Shown here in pieces: positions 10,421-22,552 of a stretch of DNA of 64,000 nt. The notes below the pieces were generated by a model. It ran no database searches. It had not been told where the DNA came from and was given only the letters and a program-made list of their open reading frames with translations. How positions within the stretch are numbered: the stretch's first letter is position 1; every line of letters starts with the position of its first letter. The DNA comes from Pomphorhynchus laevis (lineage: Eukaryota > Acanthocephala > Palaeacanthocephala > Echinorhynchida > Pomphorhynchidae): NCBI GenBank assembly GCA_012934845.2, contig WNNJ02002381.1, forward strand, positions 248,001 through 312,000, given 5' to 3'. Both the position numbers and the translations under genes were made by a program.

Positions 10421-13207
10421 TTATTGTATGTTATTTATTGTAAGAACTTTAATAACCAATACTTTTTTAACGTGAATAATTAGTAATTTTTGTAAGATGT
10501 TGTAATCAAGAAAATTTTTACTAATTATGAAATGGAATTGGATTTGGCGTTTGAAGAACGGCATTGATGTTGATTGGCGGATATGCATGGGGAGATGATT
10601 CCACGATAGAGGAGCAGTCACAACGAAGGAGAGGAAGCCAAAAGAGATAGAGTAGTTTGGTAGTTTGGGACATGTAAAAGAAGGGGATTATGGGAACGCA
10701 GAGCACAGTACACAGGACGAGAATTGTCGAGAAAAGGTAGGTTGAGAAATGAAGGGGTATGAGAAGTTATAAGGCGCAAAGTAATGATAAGACGATTTTA
10801 AACACGACAATAAATGGTAGGCCAATCGAGAGAAATAAGATGGTGGGATGTATGATCAAAACGACGAAGACAGAAGAGAACTCGGACGGCTGCGTTGTAA
10901 AGGAAGAAGAGTGAATTTAGGTGAGTTGAAAAATAGACTAAGACTGTAATCAAGTCTTGAGAACATGAGAGAAAATATGAGTCATATTTGAAGGGAAATC
11001 GATCAATTCTACGAACTTGACGGAGGTTGCGGAAGAATCAAGGGTAGATGAGCGTACTTTATCTCTAACGAAAGGTTTAAGTGAAAGTCTGTTGTCAAAA
11101 TGGAAGCCTAGGAAAACGAAATTGTCAACGATAGGGAGAATTGTAGAATGTAATGATACGGATGGAGGTTCTACGCTGAAGCGTCGAGGAAGGATCCACA
11201 TTATTTTTGATTTATTAGGATTCAGAGAAAGACGAAGAGAAGAAAGATGATTGAAAATTGAGATAAGACAGTTGGAAGCAGAAACACTAAGATCATGGAT
11301 ACGATAAGCAGGTGCGTGAACATAGATATGAATGTCATCAGCATATCGCATAACATGGAAGTTTAATGTATGAGAAATAGAAGACAAATCACCGAGAAGA
11401 AGAGAAGAAGAGAGAAAAGCAACGGGCCTAATACGGAGCCTTGTAGAACATCGGACGGAGTGGAAGAAGTATGCAAGAGAGAAGAGTTAGACGAAACGCG
11501 AAAAGTTTGGTTTGATAGATATGAAGAAAACCATGATACAGTGGGTAAAGAGAAGCCATAATCATGACGAAGGCGATGGAGAAGAATCGAGTGATCGACG
11601 ATGTCAAAAGAAGATGATAGATCAAGAGAAACTATGACACTACATAATTTATGATCGCGCGATATGAGTAAGTCATTATAAACTTTAAGACATGCAATTT
11701 CAGTAGAGTGATTAGAGCGAAAAGCAGCTTGGAAGGGAGGAAACAAGTTGGAGGAAAAGATATATGTATTAACTTGCTTGAGAACGGGACGCTCAAGGAG
11801 TATAGAGAGGGTTGGGAGAAGTGAGATAGGACGGTACGAAGATTGTAGTAAAAAGGACTCGAGCTGATTTCGCCAAAAGAGAGCACGTTTAGTTCGCATA
11901 AAAATAGGATGGGAACGGCGGAGAGAAAGATAGGAAGAACAGTGATTTGAAGGGAGTGAGCTTGGAGAACGTTTAAGAAAGCTTTAAACACACGAAAAGA
12001 GTGACGGATCCGACGCTTAGAAATACTACAGTCTGAATCGAACCAGAGAGCATGGCGCGACCGCTGAAAACGTTGTGATCGAATAGACTGAAGGTTTTTA
12101 AGGATGTTTGTAAGTTCAGAATTAAACAGAATGAAGAGATCATCGGGAGCGAGATAGTTAATAGGAAGTGAAAAAGAGTGAAGAATTGAGTAAGGCTGTG
12201 CAAAAAATATGGATATCGAGAAGTTTCCAGGGTCGACTTTGTGTGGATAATGGTGGAGGCGGTGAAGGAGATGGGGACGAGTAAGAGTAAGAGTGACAAG
12301 GAAATGACCGGACAAACCAGGATCAGTAATTGACAAGGAGGTATAGTCATTGAAGTAGTTAGGAACAGCAATGATGACGAGAGCACCCCCGAGAATATGA
12401 GTTGGGTTTGTTGAAAGTAATTTATAGTTAAAATCAGAAAACAAGATTAGTTAAAGTGATAAAGCCAGAGTCAGCCCGGCGATCAAGACGAATGTTAAAG
12501 TCACTGAGAACAAAAGAAGGAGTATAAGACAATGAACAGTGAGACATAAGATCTGCAAGGTCGTTAAAGAAGATACGTGATGGAGCAACTGAACCTGGAC
12601 GGTATACAATCACAAGTTCCAGAGAGAAAGGATTTGATAATCTGCATATGAGTAATTTGAACGAAGTGTAACGGATGTTAACGTTAATTTTACGTAAAGA
12701 CATTGGGTAACGAGCAATGGCAACAATACCGCTATGATTAGAATCAGTAGATGTATGAGATGTAATTTGACGAGCTGATTCAACTAGAGAACAACCAGAG
12801 CGACATAGACGACGAATAGCAAGATCGTCGGAGTCAGAGTGCCAGGATTCGGTAATGCATATAATATCGATAGATAATTGATCGAAGATATCAAGGAGCA
12901 TATCAGCTTTATGAAGAATGGAGCGAGTGTTGAATAGACTAAGACGAAAAGTATGCTTAGGAGCGAGATCGACTAGCGAAGAAGACAAGGAGGAGAGATG
13001 GGACGCCATCGGATTTTTGGCCTTGTGTACAACGAGAAAATTTTCGTTGATTTGACGTATTGATAAGGATGACTCGCCGTTTGTTTCACGTCGATGTTTC
13101 ACAATTCGAGCTAAATGGAACTGGGCAATATCAGAAGGGGAGCGGTCATGAAAGATACGACAAGTAGACGAAGTGCTAAGAGGTTTAAAACGTTGGGAGA
13201 GTAACAA
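10421..13207 (-). pseudogene. LINE-B1 ORF2, APE endonuclease and reverse transcriptase
   Basis: Endonuclease at 13207-12434: RLSLFNTRSILHKADMLLD, CITESWHSDSDD, VIVYRPGS, LSDFNIRLDRR. Linker and RT in shifting frames at 12444-11632, 11899-11363 and 11387-10950: SYRPISLLPTLSILLERPVL, FRSNHSTEIACLKVYNDL, SLDLSSSFDIVDHSILLHRL, VLQGSVLGPLLFSLLL, MRYADDIHIYVHA, FLGFHFDNRLSLKPFVRD. The tail is at 10706-10421 (LSWNHLPMHIRQS). At least four frame changes. Endonuclease Asn, Glu and Asp and the RT YADD are still readable. Confidence 0.82.
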
Positions 13208-13267
13208 GGATGCATGTGAACTATGTCGGAAAACGATTTTTAGGAGTGGAGGACTGAGATGATAGGA

Positions 13268-14353
13268 TTAAGTGGATCTGTGTAAACGGATAAAAGATAC
13301 AGGAGCGATATTATTAAAAAGGGATGGATTATCATCAGGAAGAATGGTTGAGAAAATAGTCCTGAAAGCAGATACATCATTGTCGAGGCGACATTGGGAA
13401 TAAGCAGATTCGGGAAGCTTTAAGTTAGATATGATAATACATCGATCGCGCGAAGGCAAACGATTACGTGGAAGTGGTGGACGGACAGACCTGGTAGGAG
13501 TAGAGGCAGTAGAGCTGATAAACGTGGGAATGACCGGGATGCTACGTGAAGATTTAAGATAGTTTGGAGCATGTGTGACAGGAGTGGAGTGTTGAATCGG
13601 TTGATCGGAGATGTTACTGGAGATGATTTTGACGGAAGGATGTAAATTATTGAGAGGTGATACGGTTGGAGCATGTGTGACAGGAGTGGATTGTTGAATC
13701 GGTTGAACGGAGATGTTACTGGAGATGATTTTGACGGAAGGATGTAAATTATTGATAAGTGATATGGTGGAGGTAGAATAAGGAGTACGTGAAGAGAAGA
13801 AAGAGGTATGAAATGCATTTAGATGTGGGGATGAATAGGAAAAATGAGGTACGAGATGAAGGCATTTACTGTTTGCATTGTTAGGAAGATGAAGATTAAA
13901 GGAAGTTTTATCCGTAGTTAAAGGAGCGTTGTGTGTGAGAGAAGTTTCGAGAACGGGATTCATAGATGGCGAAGGAGTTAGTAAGCAAACGGATGACGAC
14001 GATAGCTTGGAAGATATTTTGTTGTTTGTTGATGGTCTATGTATAAGAGCGGTCTGAGTCTACTGAGAGACATCATTAAGTTCATTTATTGAGCACAACT
14101 CTGTTTAGTTAGCCTCCAGAACGTCTCCACCGTTTGAGTGATCATGCATCATTAGCTTACCTACGAGGGCAGCACAACAAAAGCCGCAGAAGAAATTCCG
14201 TCCTGAAACGTTGTTCTCGTCAGTGAAAGGAATGGCAACATAAGTGTAAACATTGCAGTTCTTGTTGTCGCATCCAATCTGCTTTTCGATGTAAGTTTCC
14301 TCTACAGACTTGAGATTCTGGCCGATATTTTTAGTTAGCTTTCTCTTTGCCAT
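13268..14353 (-). pseudogene. LINE-B1 ORF1
   Basis: The N-terminal piece (14353-14105) starts MAKRKLTKNIGQN and holds the finger IGCDNKNCNVYTYV ... NFFCGFCC. The second piece (13963-13268) has a Ser/Thr/Pro-rich middle, then LPSRDRCIIISNLKLPE and CRLDNDVSAFRTIFSTILPD, as in LINE-B2 ORF1. An in-frame duplication of 34 codons (13566-13769) doubles NLHPSVKIISSNIS...STPVTHAP. Both pieces share a frame with stops between. Confidence 0.75.
13566..13769 (-). repeat. 102-bp tandem duplication inside LINE-B1 ORF1
   Basis: Two adjacent copies starting GGAGCATGTGTGACAGGAGT at 13566 and 13668 differ at a few bases. The period of 102 bp keeps the reading frame. Confidence 0.85.
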
Positions 14354-14470
14354 AATAAGATGTCAATTAGTTAGTTATAATCAAGTTTGTTTAAACTCTA
14401 GGGAATGATATGCAACTGATCAGGAATAATTGTATGTATATTATTTCTCAAACCTTTTTAAAGGTGAAGT

Positions 14471-14560
14471 ATACAACTTCGCCTTTGAGAAGGCGGAGTT
14501 GTATGCGGATATGGATGGTGGGCCAGGAATCGATGGACGATGCGACGATGTTCGACAGTT
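14471..14560 (-). mobile_element. LINE-B tail scrap fused to a palindrome
   Basis: Minus strand reads SIDSWPTIHIRIQLRLL, the ORF2 segment SWPTIHIRIKLRLL of LINE-B2, and then breaks off at a hairpin. Arms 14471-14485 and 14490-14504 are complementary with one mismatch around the loop TGAG. Confidence 0.75.
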
Positions 14561-14599
14561 TAGGGAATTGTTTATCTGCTGAATATCTGTTACATATTA

Positions 14600-14872
14600 C
14601 AGCGTAAGTTCGATTGTTTGAACGGCGCTTCGAATGGTAGACTGCATAATGCCTTTTTTGCATAGTCGACATAAAGAATTCCGTGCAGGGCATTAGATCG
14701 TGGATGGAATGATTGTTGTAATAGACAAAACCTCGATTTGTTTGAGTTAAATGTTCTTCGATCTATGGTAAATTATTTTTCGTTTGAACGTTTGAGTGCA
14801 TATGCCATTCCTAAATTTCTGCTAATGTGTTGTCATAACTAAGATACTCTTTCGATTGTATCTGTGCCATTT
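14600..14872. other. Unassigned spacer
   Basis: No feature I can name. On the minus strand a short frame (MAQIQSKEYLSYDNTLAEI, about 14858-14799) lies just downstream of the unidentified ORF below, in another frame. Confidence 0.4.
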
Positions 14873-15118
14873 CTAATGATAAACTTTCACAAAGCCTTCC
14901 TCCATGCTGAGCGATAAATATTCGAGCAGTTGTTGTATGATGAATGCGTTATAAATACCGTGTTGTTGGACAACATCAAGCAAATATTTCACACTGCAAT
15001 TCACCACAGCCCTCACCAGCGTTTGATTAAACTTCTTATACTTATGATGGTAATTGTGCAGTTCTAGACATGGACTCTCTACACTCCAGGAAAAAATTAA
15101 TTTTAAATATAGTTGTTT
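14873..15118 (-). CDS. Unidentified protein-like frame, 81 codons, no ATG at its start
   Basis: An open frame on the minus strand runs from just after a TTTTAG acceptor-like site (15119-15124) to TAG at 14873. It reads SWSVESPCLELHNYHHKYKK..., then FNQTLVRAVVNCSVKYLLDV and VQQHGIYNAFIIQQLLEYL. The composition is balanced and amphipathic, unlike noise in this AT-rich DNA. I do not recognise the family. It could be the last exon of a host gene whose other exons I cannot find, or a piece of an unrecognised element. No signal peptide or membrane segment. Confidence 0.35.
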   Translation of the reverse strand, partial: KQLYLKLIFSWSVESPCLELHNYHHKYKKFNQTLVRAVVNCSVKYLLDVVQQHGIYNAFIIQQLLEYLSLSMEEGFVKVYH

Positions 15119-15620
15119 CTAAAACTATATACTACCAACAATCAAATCCGTGTACAGCTTGACTTTAAAACTTTGCAATGATTTTTTTTCTGAGTAATCA
15201 AACACATGATCCCCTACTGAGATACATTAGTTTAGGGTAGATAAAATAAGATCGGATAACAATCCGTCCTCTTAAGACCATCTTATGAACACCGGAAATG
15301 TGTATATTAACCTTAAAGTATGAATGCCACCACGCAGGCACTTAATCCTCGTAGAGATCTATCAATCAAGGACAAACCTCAATTTGAATTTCCGCAAATA
15401 AAAAATTATAAAGTCAATTTGTATCAATCGTTTTAGAAAATTAAAATTTCATCCTTTATCTTGAGTGTTACCATTTTCAAGGATACTCATCGTATCACAT
15501 ACCTATTATAAATAAATGTAATAATTTTAAAGTAAGAAACTCAAATGAAAATTTCAATCCTTTATTTTTATCAGAATATATGTTGAAGCGCTAAACTAAT
15601 AACCTTTGTTCGATATTAAA
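15119..15620. other. Unassigned spacer
   Basis: Mixed-composition DNA with no frame or repeat I can assign. Upstream exons of the preceding minus-strand frame would be expected here, but I found none with convincing splice sites. Confidence 0.4.
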
Positions 15621-16441
15621 ATTACATTTATTATTACTAAAGATCACTAAAAGAGTGCACAGATTCATACGGGGGGCATTGCGATATGTAAATAGGAAAT
15701 ATAAACAAAATAAAAAGTACAGTCAACTAAAAAAATCGCAAGGCCGTCCATATTTTTTTTACTCTTGGAGATCCTTAAAAGTCCTCCGATTGGTGGCCAT
15801 CACAATTTCCATTTGGAGGTTGTTCCCATGTGAACAACTCGGCTCCTAAGCACAGCGGAGCGATAAAAAACGTATTTCCGCTAAAAGTAACGTCCATGTC
15901 CTCTTAGATTAAGTCAGGTCAGTGCATATAAAACATCGGTGCATGGATGACCACTGAACGAAAATATGTTGTAAGCCATCGTCAAGTCGATCTACACACG
16001 GCCGCACTCGATTGTCTGAATTCCCAATTTACGCATACGCTCTGAATAGGGGACAGTGAATATCCCACGCACACGGTTAAAACCCCACCTCAAAGGCTTT
16101 TTGAGAGCTCTATGATCAGGTTTTTGCTGCAGGAGATGCATATGTCAGAATTAGCCGAATGTAGCTGTTGAATAGTCTAACCTAAAGTGGTTTAGAAACG
16201 CTCTGGAAAACATGCAGTCGCATGCCAAGCTGGTGGCTTGCTCGGGATGCCACATTCATGTTGTGAGAGGCGGTCTTTAGGTAGGATGTTATCATCACAC
16301 CCAAGTCAGTGAAATTTTCGACTTTCAGGATCATCACTCCTACAATATAGTATTGTGTATCCGGGAAACGTCAGCCAATATACATATAAGCACACTTAAC
16401 TAAGTTCAATTTGAGCTCATGAGTATGTGCACACGAGTGAA

Positions 16442-17390
16442 TCATATTGAGATCAGACTGAACAGAGTCAACATCAATACCGATGTAATTTGGTTCCATA
16501 TTTTTAAGTCGTCAGCGTACATTACGGATGGCGAATGGATAACAATAGGAAGCTCATATACATACAACATGAACAAGAGGGCTGAGGGAAAAAAGCCCTG
16601 TAAAACACCACAAGTCATCGAAATGGCTGAGGATATACGTCCATCATGATGAGCATAGAACCTTCTGTTATGAAGGTAATCTGCAATCCAGTCTATTAAC
16701 CATGAATCGAACGAGTAATGCCAAAATGTTCTGATACGATTATCGTGAGGCAAGGTGTTGAACCCTTTGGATAAGTCGACAAAAATAATGTCGATATCTA
16801 CATCCTCAGATTTCAAAATAAAAACATCTTTTACGAGCTAACAGGAGATTGGTTGTGGTGGATTGACCTGCTCGAAAGCCATGTTGCGCAGTGGTCATGA
16901 TATTTGCACTTATGACATTACGTTTCATACTAGAGAAAAGGATACGTTCCATGTTCTTGCTGCATATGCATTTTAATCTAACCGGGCGATAATTTTCCCT
17001 TATAGATACGTAGCCCTTTTTATAGATTAGGACTACAATTGCATCCCGCCAATCGTTGGAGAAATGCCAGATTCCAAACAGTTATTGAAGATAATGTTAA
17101 CAGGGCAGCAGATCATGGCTGCGACGTTCTTTGGAAAAAATAGACGGTATTCCGTCTGGTTCCGCCGAGTTAGTAGATTTTAGGTTATGGAGAGCATTAT
17201 TTACAAAGTCAGGGCTATCTATTTTATGATGCCTTAGTGAGTATGAAATTAATGTGTGCTGTTCAGAAAAACTCGTTGGATCAGCAAATGTATCGGAGAG
17301 CACATCACAAAGGTGTGTAGCAAATATGTTCGGAAATATTTTTCGATCGGTCGTTGTCTGATCGTTCTGATCGTTCTGATCGATTAACAC
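16442..17390 (-). pseudogene. LINE-A2 reverse transcriptase remnant
   Basis: Pieces 17390-17097 (ATHLCDVLSDTFADPTSFSE ... SAEPDGIPSIF) and 16816-16442 (IDIIFVDLSKGFNTLPHD ... LLFMLYVYELP ... VMYADDLKIW). Between them lies eroded RT finger sequence with stops. The YADD box is intact. Confidence 0.72.
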
Positions 17391-17911
17391 AGAAAGCTGG
17401 CATCAAGACGATAAGGAACGTCGATCAGTGCAAATGAATTGGATAGTACTCATGTCACATTATCTTTGTTTACTATGGATAAGAAAGCATACACGATTCC
17501 GAATTACTTTGAAATCGTCAAAACTGAGATATCCATTGCGAAACATTGACCATGCCTCTTTCCATATTTTATAGAGCCATATTTTACTCACTGGGGATGA
17601 ACGAACTACGAGCAGTGGTTTAGATCGTCGATAGATTGGCAGGATGGTGTCGCGGAAGATACACCATAGTTGTTCCAAAGTGAAGGAAGACGGTGATGGT
17701 CATACGACTTGCTGCATGAGATGATTTGCTAGAACGAAATTTATTTTGAACGGATTAAGTGTGGGTCAAATGACTAAGGTTGAATAGATATCAGCACGTA
17801 TGCAACCCGAAATGACTGTGTGATTCTTTTTACCGATAAGACAGTCCTGATATCCGTAACCAGATTATTCGAAGAGGCTAGGCATGCATCAAGAAGTGGA
17901 GATTAAGTTTT

Positions 17912-18369
17912 TCAGAATCGTGTTAGTTCTGCTACGAGTTGACAAAGGCAACATTCATTTATACAATCGATCAGTAAACGGAAGTGAGGGTCACAATATG
18001 GCATAGGTGTAGAATCAGACCAATCAACACGCGGCATATTAATATCACCCATCAAGACAAACGGATGTGAAGCGTGCACACGTAAATCAGCCATCAAGCT
18101 GACAGAGTCAGATAAGGGCGAAATGTAAACTGATCCCACCTTACATATCAAAGTGTCAGCAACGTAAATACGAAAACTATATTGATTCATATTGCCACTC
18201 GGATCACGCAAAATGACAATGTCACGTGCAGACATATCCTCAGAGATATTAACCAGCACCCATCCGCCTCGACGAGAAGCCATGTCGGCCTGATATCAGA
18301 CATATCCGTCAATGCTAATTTCACTATCACCATGAGATGAAATGATCCACGTTTCACAAAATACAGCAT
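17912..18369 (-). pseudogene. LINE-A2 endonuclease remnant
   Basis: Two overlapping frames hold the middle of an APE-type endonuclease: SRRGGWVLVNI, GSVYISPLSDS and FVLMGDINMPRVDW, then DCINECCLCQLV. The catalytic GD-x-N box is present. The N- and C-terminal parts are scattered over other frames. Confidence 0.7.
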
Positions 18370-18557
18370 TATCCAGTCTCAAACTGTGAACACGGCACAT
18401 GAGCTCATACTTCTTGGAAAACTGAACGCTTTGCCAATAGATAAGTCAATGGTGCTCCCACTTAATTTAGACCCTCGAGTTGAAGGGATGGGGGATGCTG
18501 TAACGAAATATGTGCAGTAGTCGCACTAAGTGGCGCGTGTAGCTCTTCGTAACACTG

Positions 18558-20177
18558 TCAACCCATCGAGTGTAGCATGTTGAAGGTTGACATGCGATGT
18601 TCCACACAAAAATTCCTGATTATAAGATTGTGCTCCCCTTTTGAGCGCCGTTTACGAATTTCCGTAATAGCCATCTTAAGGATCATCATATCTTCTCTGT
18701 TGATATATCTCAATAAGCAAAGACCAGACCTTTTGAGACGATGAGAGTGATAAAATACAAAATCAGCAAGTTCGTCATTAGAGAAATCCACATTTAGCAG
18801 CAGAGGACAACCTAGTCAGTCTGAGGATTTTCCCAAACTAAAGACAGACTCAACGTGAATTCCTGAGTGAGTTTCAGCTTGAAAGTTGAGAAACAGGAAG
18901 CCAAGAATTGACCGAATACTGTTCTGATTCTCCTTTGAACGAATATCATTGTTTGACGTCACGGGATACCTTAAGTTAGCAATAATCAAGGATCTACGAC
19001 GATTCGATTTCACATGAATAGGCTGGTCAATACTCGAAGAGCTGACAGAAGTGAGCGTTGTGGACCTCGAGTTGTTCCTCAAATTATGCCCATTGAGAGA
19101 AGGAACGCCATCATTAGATATTGGCTGACTGTAGGCGGTATGTTGTTCATGGCGTAGACTCACCAATCTGGCGGTGTTTCCATTTTAAAAGTCAACACAG
19201 GAAGTACAATTGCCAATTAGCACATTCATATCAGTGTTGCCAACGACGACATGAAGTTATGATCACACATCACAACGGTTTAAAATGATCGATAGCATCG
19301 TGACTATTATTCACCATCGAACCGGGCACTCTAGTTTAGAGCTATCACAGCGAACAATCTTCTTCGTCGATGCAAGTACTGTTATGCGAGTGCTACCGTC
19401 ACAAGCTGTCCTGATTATCGCGAGATCACTAGTAGATGTTCCCCAACGAGCTAATAGTTATTCTTGCATTATATTTTTTCGTAGGCGGAAAAACAAGGAC
19501 GTGTTGAACAATATTTATAGGAGAAATCACATTTCCCGTAGGTCATCGCTCCGACTTTCAAACTCTAGTGTATCATCACCTTGGTCGGCAAGGATAGCAT
19601 ATATTTCCTCATTTTTGTCGCAATTTAGATCATCGCTAACATCTAACTCGAGAACGTGAATGTTGGCCAATGTGTCATGATTACAGTTTTGCAGTGGCGG
19701 TGCTACGAAAGGCTGAACACACGCGGGTAGTCTGTTCATAGGTCGGTGGTCTTTCTTCTCCATTAATTGTACACTTGCTAGTCGCAACGTTGACCAACCA
19801 CTAGTAAGGGTAACATTCCGCACAACGATAGGTTCGCACATCGGAGACTGTATTTTCCACTTCCAATTGTTGCAGATACTTTCCAGTGCTTGCATTTTGC
19901 TAGAAGAACATAATCCGCAGAAGAATCGGCTATCTGTGTTTGAAGATACATCCTTTCCAAAGGACATCATCGTCCAGAGATCGCATCATTCTGAATCACA
20001 TGCGATCTGAATATCGCAATACTCCACAACAGTAGATATCGAAGTATCCTCTTTGAATACACAACCACGTTTGGTAGGTTTCTTGGAATAAGAAAGTGTA
20101 CCATCCTTACTGTCCATCGCGTGATTTTCGGCATTTCGAAGCAACTTCAAAAAATTGTCGACCGTACTTGGGCGCAT
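18558..20177 (-). pseudogene. LINE-A2 ORF1 remnant
   Basis: Open pieces 20177-19986, 19970-19527, 19166-18816 and 18791-18558. The first two together carry the Cys finger, interrupted by a stop. The later pieces carry the conserved ORF1 body as in LINE-A1 (RSLIIANLRYPV versus ELNVIVSGVEES). The plus-strand ORF at 19285-19659 is a shadow. Confidence 0.65.
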
Positions 20178-20214
20178 CCGGATAAAATTCGGTTTTTGAT
20201 CCTATACGTCAGTC

Positions 20215-20885
20215 AGAACCCCTGTATCCAGGGATGACTTATCTACGTATAAATACGCAGGTTGAAAATACAACCTGGAACCTTTCCTAGCACTAACTGA
20301 AGCCTCGTAATTTCAGCCTTTATAGATGGAAATGACACCTCGATACAATATTCAATGTGTGGGTAAACCACTCGCAATATAGTCCCTAAAAACTTAAGAG
20401 GCCTAGTCCCGCAAACGTATTTTTGATGCAATAAATAGCTTTCATTGCCTTATCATGAATATGTTCAGTATTTGAACGAGTTATCAATGCCCTGTGAAAA
20501 ATGACACCCAAATCCCTACACTCAGATACAACTTCAAGTGTATGAAACCCTAATTAAAATTCACAATCATGTTTACTTTTTCCTAGCTTCGTATGGATAC
20601 ACTTATCAACGTTCAGTTTAATACCCGTAACTACACTCAATTTGTGTATTCGATCATGGTCGTCCTGTAGGGACCGACCATACGTATCATTGATATTATG
20701 CAAGGGTTCTGGATTCTTAACAGCAAGTCATTAAGGTAAACAATAAAGAAAATAAGACCGAATACAGTACCCTTCAAGACTCCGCAATTTACACGCTTAG
20801 CGGAAGATAAATGGCTTCTAACTCTAAAAAATCTATTTCCGAGGCAATCGTCAATCCACCTAGACAGCAACTAAGAAACTCCATA
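20215..20885 (-). mobile_element. LINE-A3 RT fragment
   Basis: Minus strand: WIDDCLGNRFFRVRS, GVLKGTVFGLIFFIVYLNDL (a degraded PQGSVLGPLLF box), then RVVYPHIEYCIEVSFPSIKA, matching PHLEYCIQACFP of LINE-A1. Both ends are truncated. It abuts the 5' end of LINE-A2, so two A copies lie head to tail. Confidence 0.75.
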
Positions 20886-20924
20886 ATGGGACAACAAGCT
20901 GAGCAAACTTTTATGTTGTGCTAG

Positions 20925-21310
20925 ATCGTATTGCTCTCCGTCTTATTTCCTGTTTCACGAACCGAACTGAATGCTGTCGATGTTTTTTTTCGCAGTATCA
21001 AGCGTCTATGCACAGACTGTAGGAATTTACCTTATCCTGAGAAACTCAAAGTGATCAGCACAAATTTGATGGATATCCTTTAAATATTATAGCTCGCTGT
21101 GGTAATCGATCCAGCAGACATCATTCGATGACAACTTTTAAGTAGCATACAAGGAAGCTATTGGCATGTCACAAGATTGTCCAGACGTGTGGTTAACGTG
21201 AGTAATAGTCTTCTAGAATACGTTATTGCCTCCACAACGCTGATTTTATTTAAAAAGTGATTGCGAAATGTCTGGAACAAATTGATGATATGAATAAGCT
21301 TTCTTAGCCC
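20925..21310 (+). mobile_element. LINE-A4 tail fragment, opposite strand
   Basis: Plus strand reads FFRSIKRLCTDCRNLPYPEK and LKVISTNLMDIL, matching the post-RT segment (LRRGSRLCIGL...) of family A. The rest of the tail is eroded to about 21.3 kb. It lies tail to tail with LINE-A3. Confidence 0.6.
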
Positions 21311-21760
21311 TGATTTTATTAACTCTATCACTTCTATATTTCGTGAACAGACTGAATAGCCACTGATAATGTTGTGTATATAATAATAAATAATAATTTT
21401 CGATAACGATGTCGATAATAAGAACTAATAAAGAACTACGCACAGGACTGTACCAAACCCGATTGAAAAAGGAGGAGGGTTGTTGTAAGGAATGGCATCA
21501 CACTGTAAAAATACCATTACAAACCCTTAACATAATGAGTCAAAAACAAAAAAGCAAACTCGGCTAGGGCGTTTACTGGAAGCGACGCGCAGAGTTTCCG
21601 CTTGGCCATGAAAAGATAACGATGCCGCTAATACATTTAAAAATCTTCGCTACTTCGGAGGAAATTTATAACCCTAGAACTTTATTATCTAATAAGATCT
21701 TAATGTAAACTAATTTCCAATTATTTGAGTTAAATGATCTGTCGACTGGTATTACCTATA
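21311..21760. other. AT-rich spacer
   Basis: Nothing recognised. The minus-strand ORF at 21246-21443 shows no family match. Confidence 0.4.
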
Positions 21761-21764
21761 TCTA

Positions 21765-21865
21765 ATGAACGAACGGACTGAACGAACGGGTTGAACCCAC
21801 GGAATGAACGAACAGAGTGAATGAACGATCTGAACGAACGTACTGAACAAACACACTGATTCGTC
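21765..21865. repeat. Degenerate ~14-bp tandem repeat
   Basis: About seven variants of CTGAACGAACGGAC in a row, with bases changed between units. Confidence 0.7.
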
Positions 21866-21928
21866 TGCGAAATTATTTCTAATAATAATTAAAAATAATT
21901 ATTATTATTAATAATAATAATAATTATC

Positions 21929-21974
21929 AACGGGTATTACCTGGGAACTCTCCGGTTCCCAGGTAATACCCGTT
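21929..21974. repeat. Perfect 20-bp palindrome, 6-nt loop
   Basis: AACGGGTATTACCTGGGAAC at 21929-21948 is exactly complementary to 21955-21974, with the loop TCTCCG. It follows a palindromic AT-rich stretch (about 21.88-21.93 kb). Confidence 0.95.
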
Positions 21975-22214
21975 GCATTCGTCACATACCTTATTCATGA
22001 AGTTTAACTTTGGTTCAAATGCTCGCTGATAATCTCTCATTCTCAATACGCTTCATTTATCCACTTTCAAGACTAGTTCCTACATTATTTTTATTTCCTT
22101 TCTTTTCCCTCCAAAATACAAAAAGATATGTGAACATTTCGTATAAGAACGGAATAAAAAATCGGTGTGTGATGGATTCGAATTGCGAATATTAGTTACC
22201 GCCCACACCAAATA

Positions 22215-22415
22215 TAGAGCACATTAATTGTGTAATTTGGTATATAAGCCAAATATAAACCAGCATTTCGGCGACAAGGAATCAGCAGAAGCAGTTAAAG
22301 GACCGAAACACGAAATGTAGACGTGGGCTCACTGCTGATGAGGTCCACCCACGCTGATTACAGTGTACAGTGATGCTGATAGGATTCAAACAACCACACG
22401 AGGATAATATCAAAC
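22215..22415 (+). repeat. Interspersed repeat 'R', copy 1, with hammerhead-like boxes
   Basis: About 200 bp, homologous in reverse complement to 35.78-35.94 kb and in part to 60.47-60.64 kb. It holds GGACC-GAAAC (22300-22309), then a short ACA/TGT hairpin, GTA, and CTGATGA-GGTCC (22335-22346). GGACC and GGTCC are complementary, so the hammerhead core boxes lie in the order expected of a stem-II-open permutation. Stem I does not pair well, so self-cleavage is doubtful. Confidence 0.55.
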
Positions 22416-22552
22416 CGACCAGTTAAGAATAACAAAAATATATGCTTTGAAGGTGTTGATTCTGGTAATTGTTAATAGCTAATTGAAGATGGTTTTTCAC
22501 TAGTTGTTAATTACTCGTAACTGTCGATAGTTCTTTAAAGATTATCTTACCG

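Larger units (their letters stand above)
10400..14360 (-). mobile_element. LINE-B1 (L2-like), near full length, decayed
   Basis: Minus-strand L2-type element: ORF1 (14353-13268) and ORF2 (13207-10421), with a 3' end in a short imperfect repeat of ACAATAAATAACAT type near 10.40-10.45 kb. The sense strand is strongly pyrimidine-rich, like the 27.5-31.6 kb copy, and the proteins align along their length. ORF2 is split over several frames. It lies directly upstream of LINE-A1 in the same orientation. Confidence 0.88.
15621..20190 (-). mobile_element. Degraded LINE-A2 (CR1/Jockey-like)
   Basis: Family A layout on the minus strand with many breaks. ORF1 finger at about 20.05-19.9 kb (EYCDIQIACDSE ... 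RFFCGLCSSS), ORF1 body (19166-18558) with RRRSLIIANLRYPV and a GEHNLIIRNFCVEHRM end, endonuclease (18369-17912) with RRGGWVLVNISEDM and LMGDINMPRVDWSDS, linker (17678-17460), RT (17390-16442) with STNSAEPDGIPSIF, FVDLSKGFNTLPHDN and MYADDLKIWN, and a TAA-rich 3' end near 15.63 kb. Much older than A1. Confidence 0.82.

Noticed and set aside
22215-22415. Repeat R called as a working hammerhead ribozyme
   Set aside because: Core boxes and stem II are present in permuted order, but stem I pairing is poor and the residue at the cleavage position does not fit; kept only as hammerhead-like.
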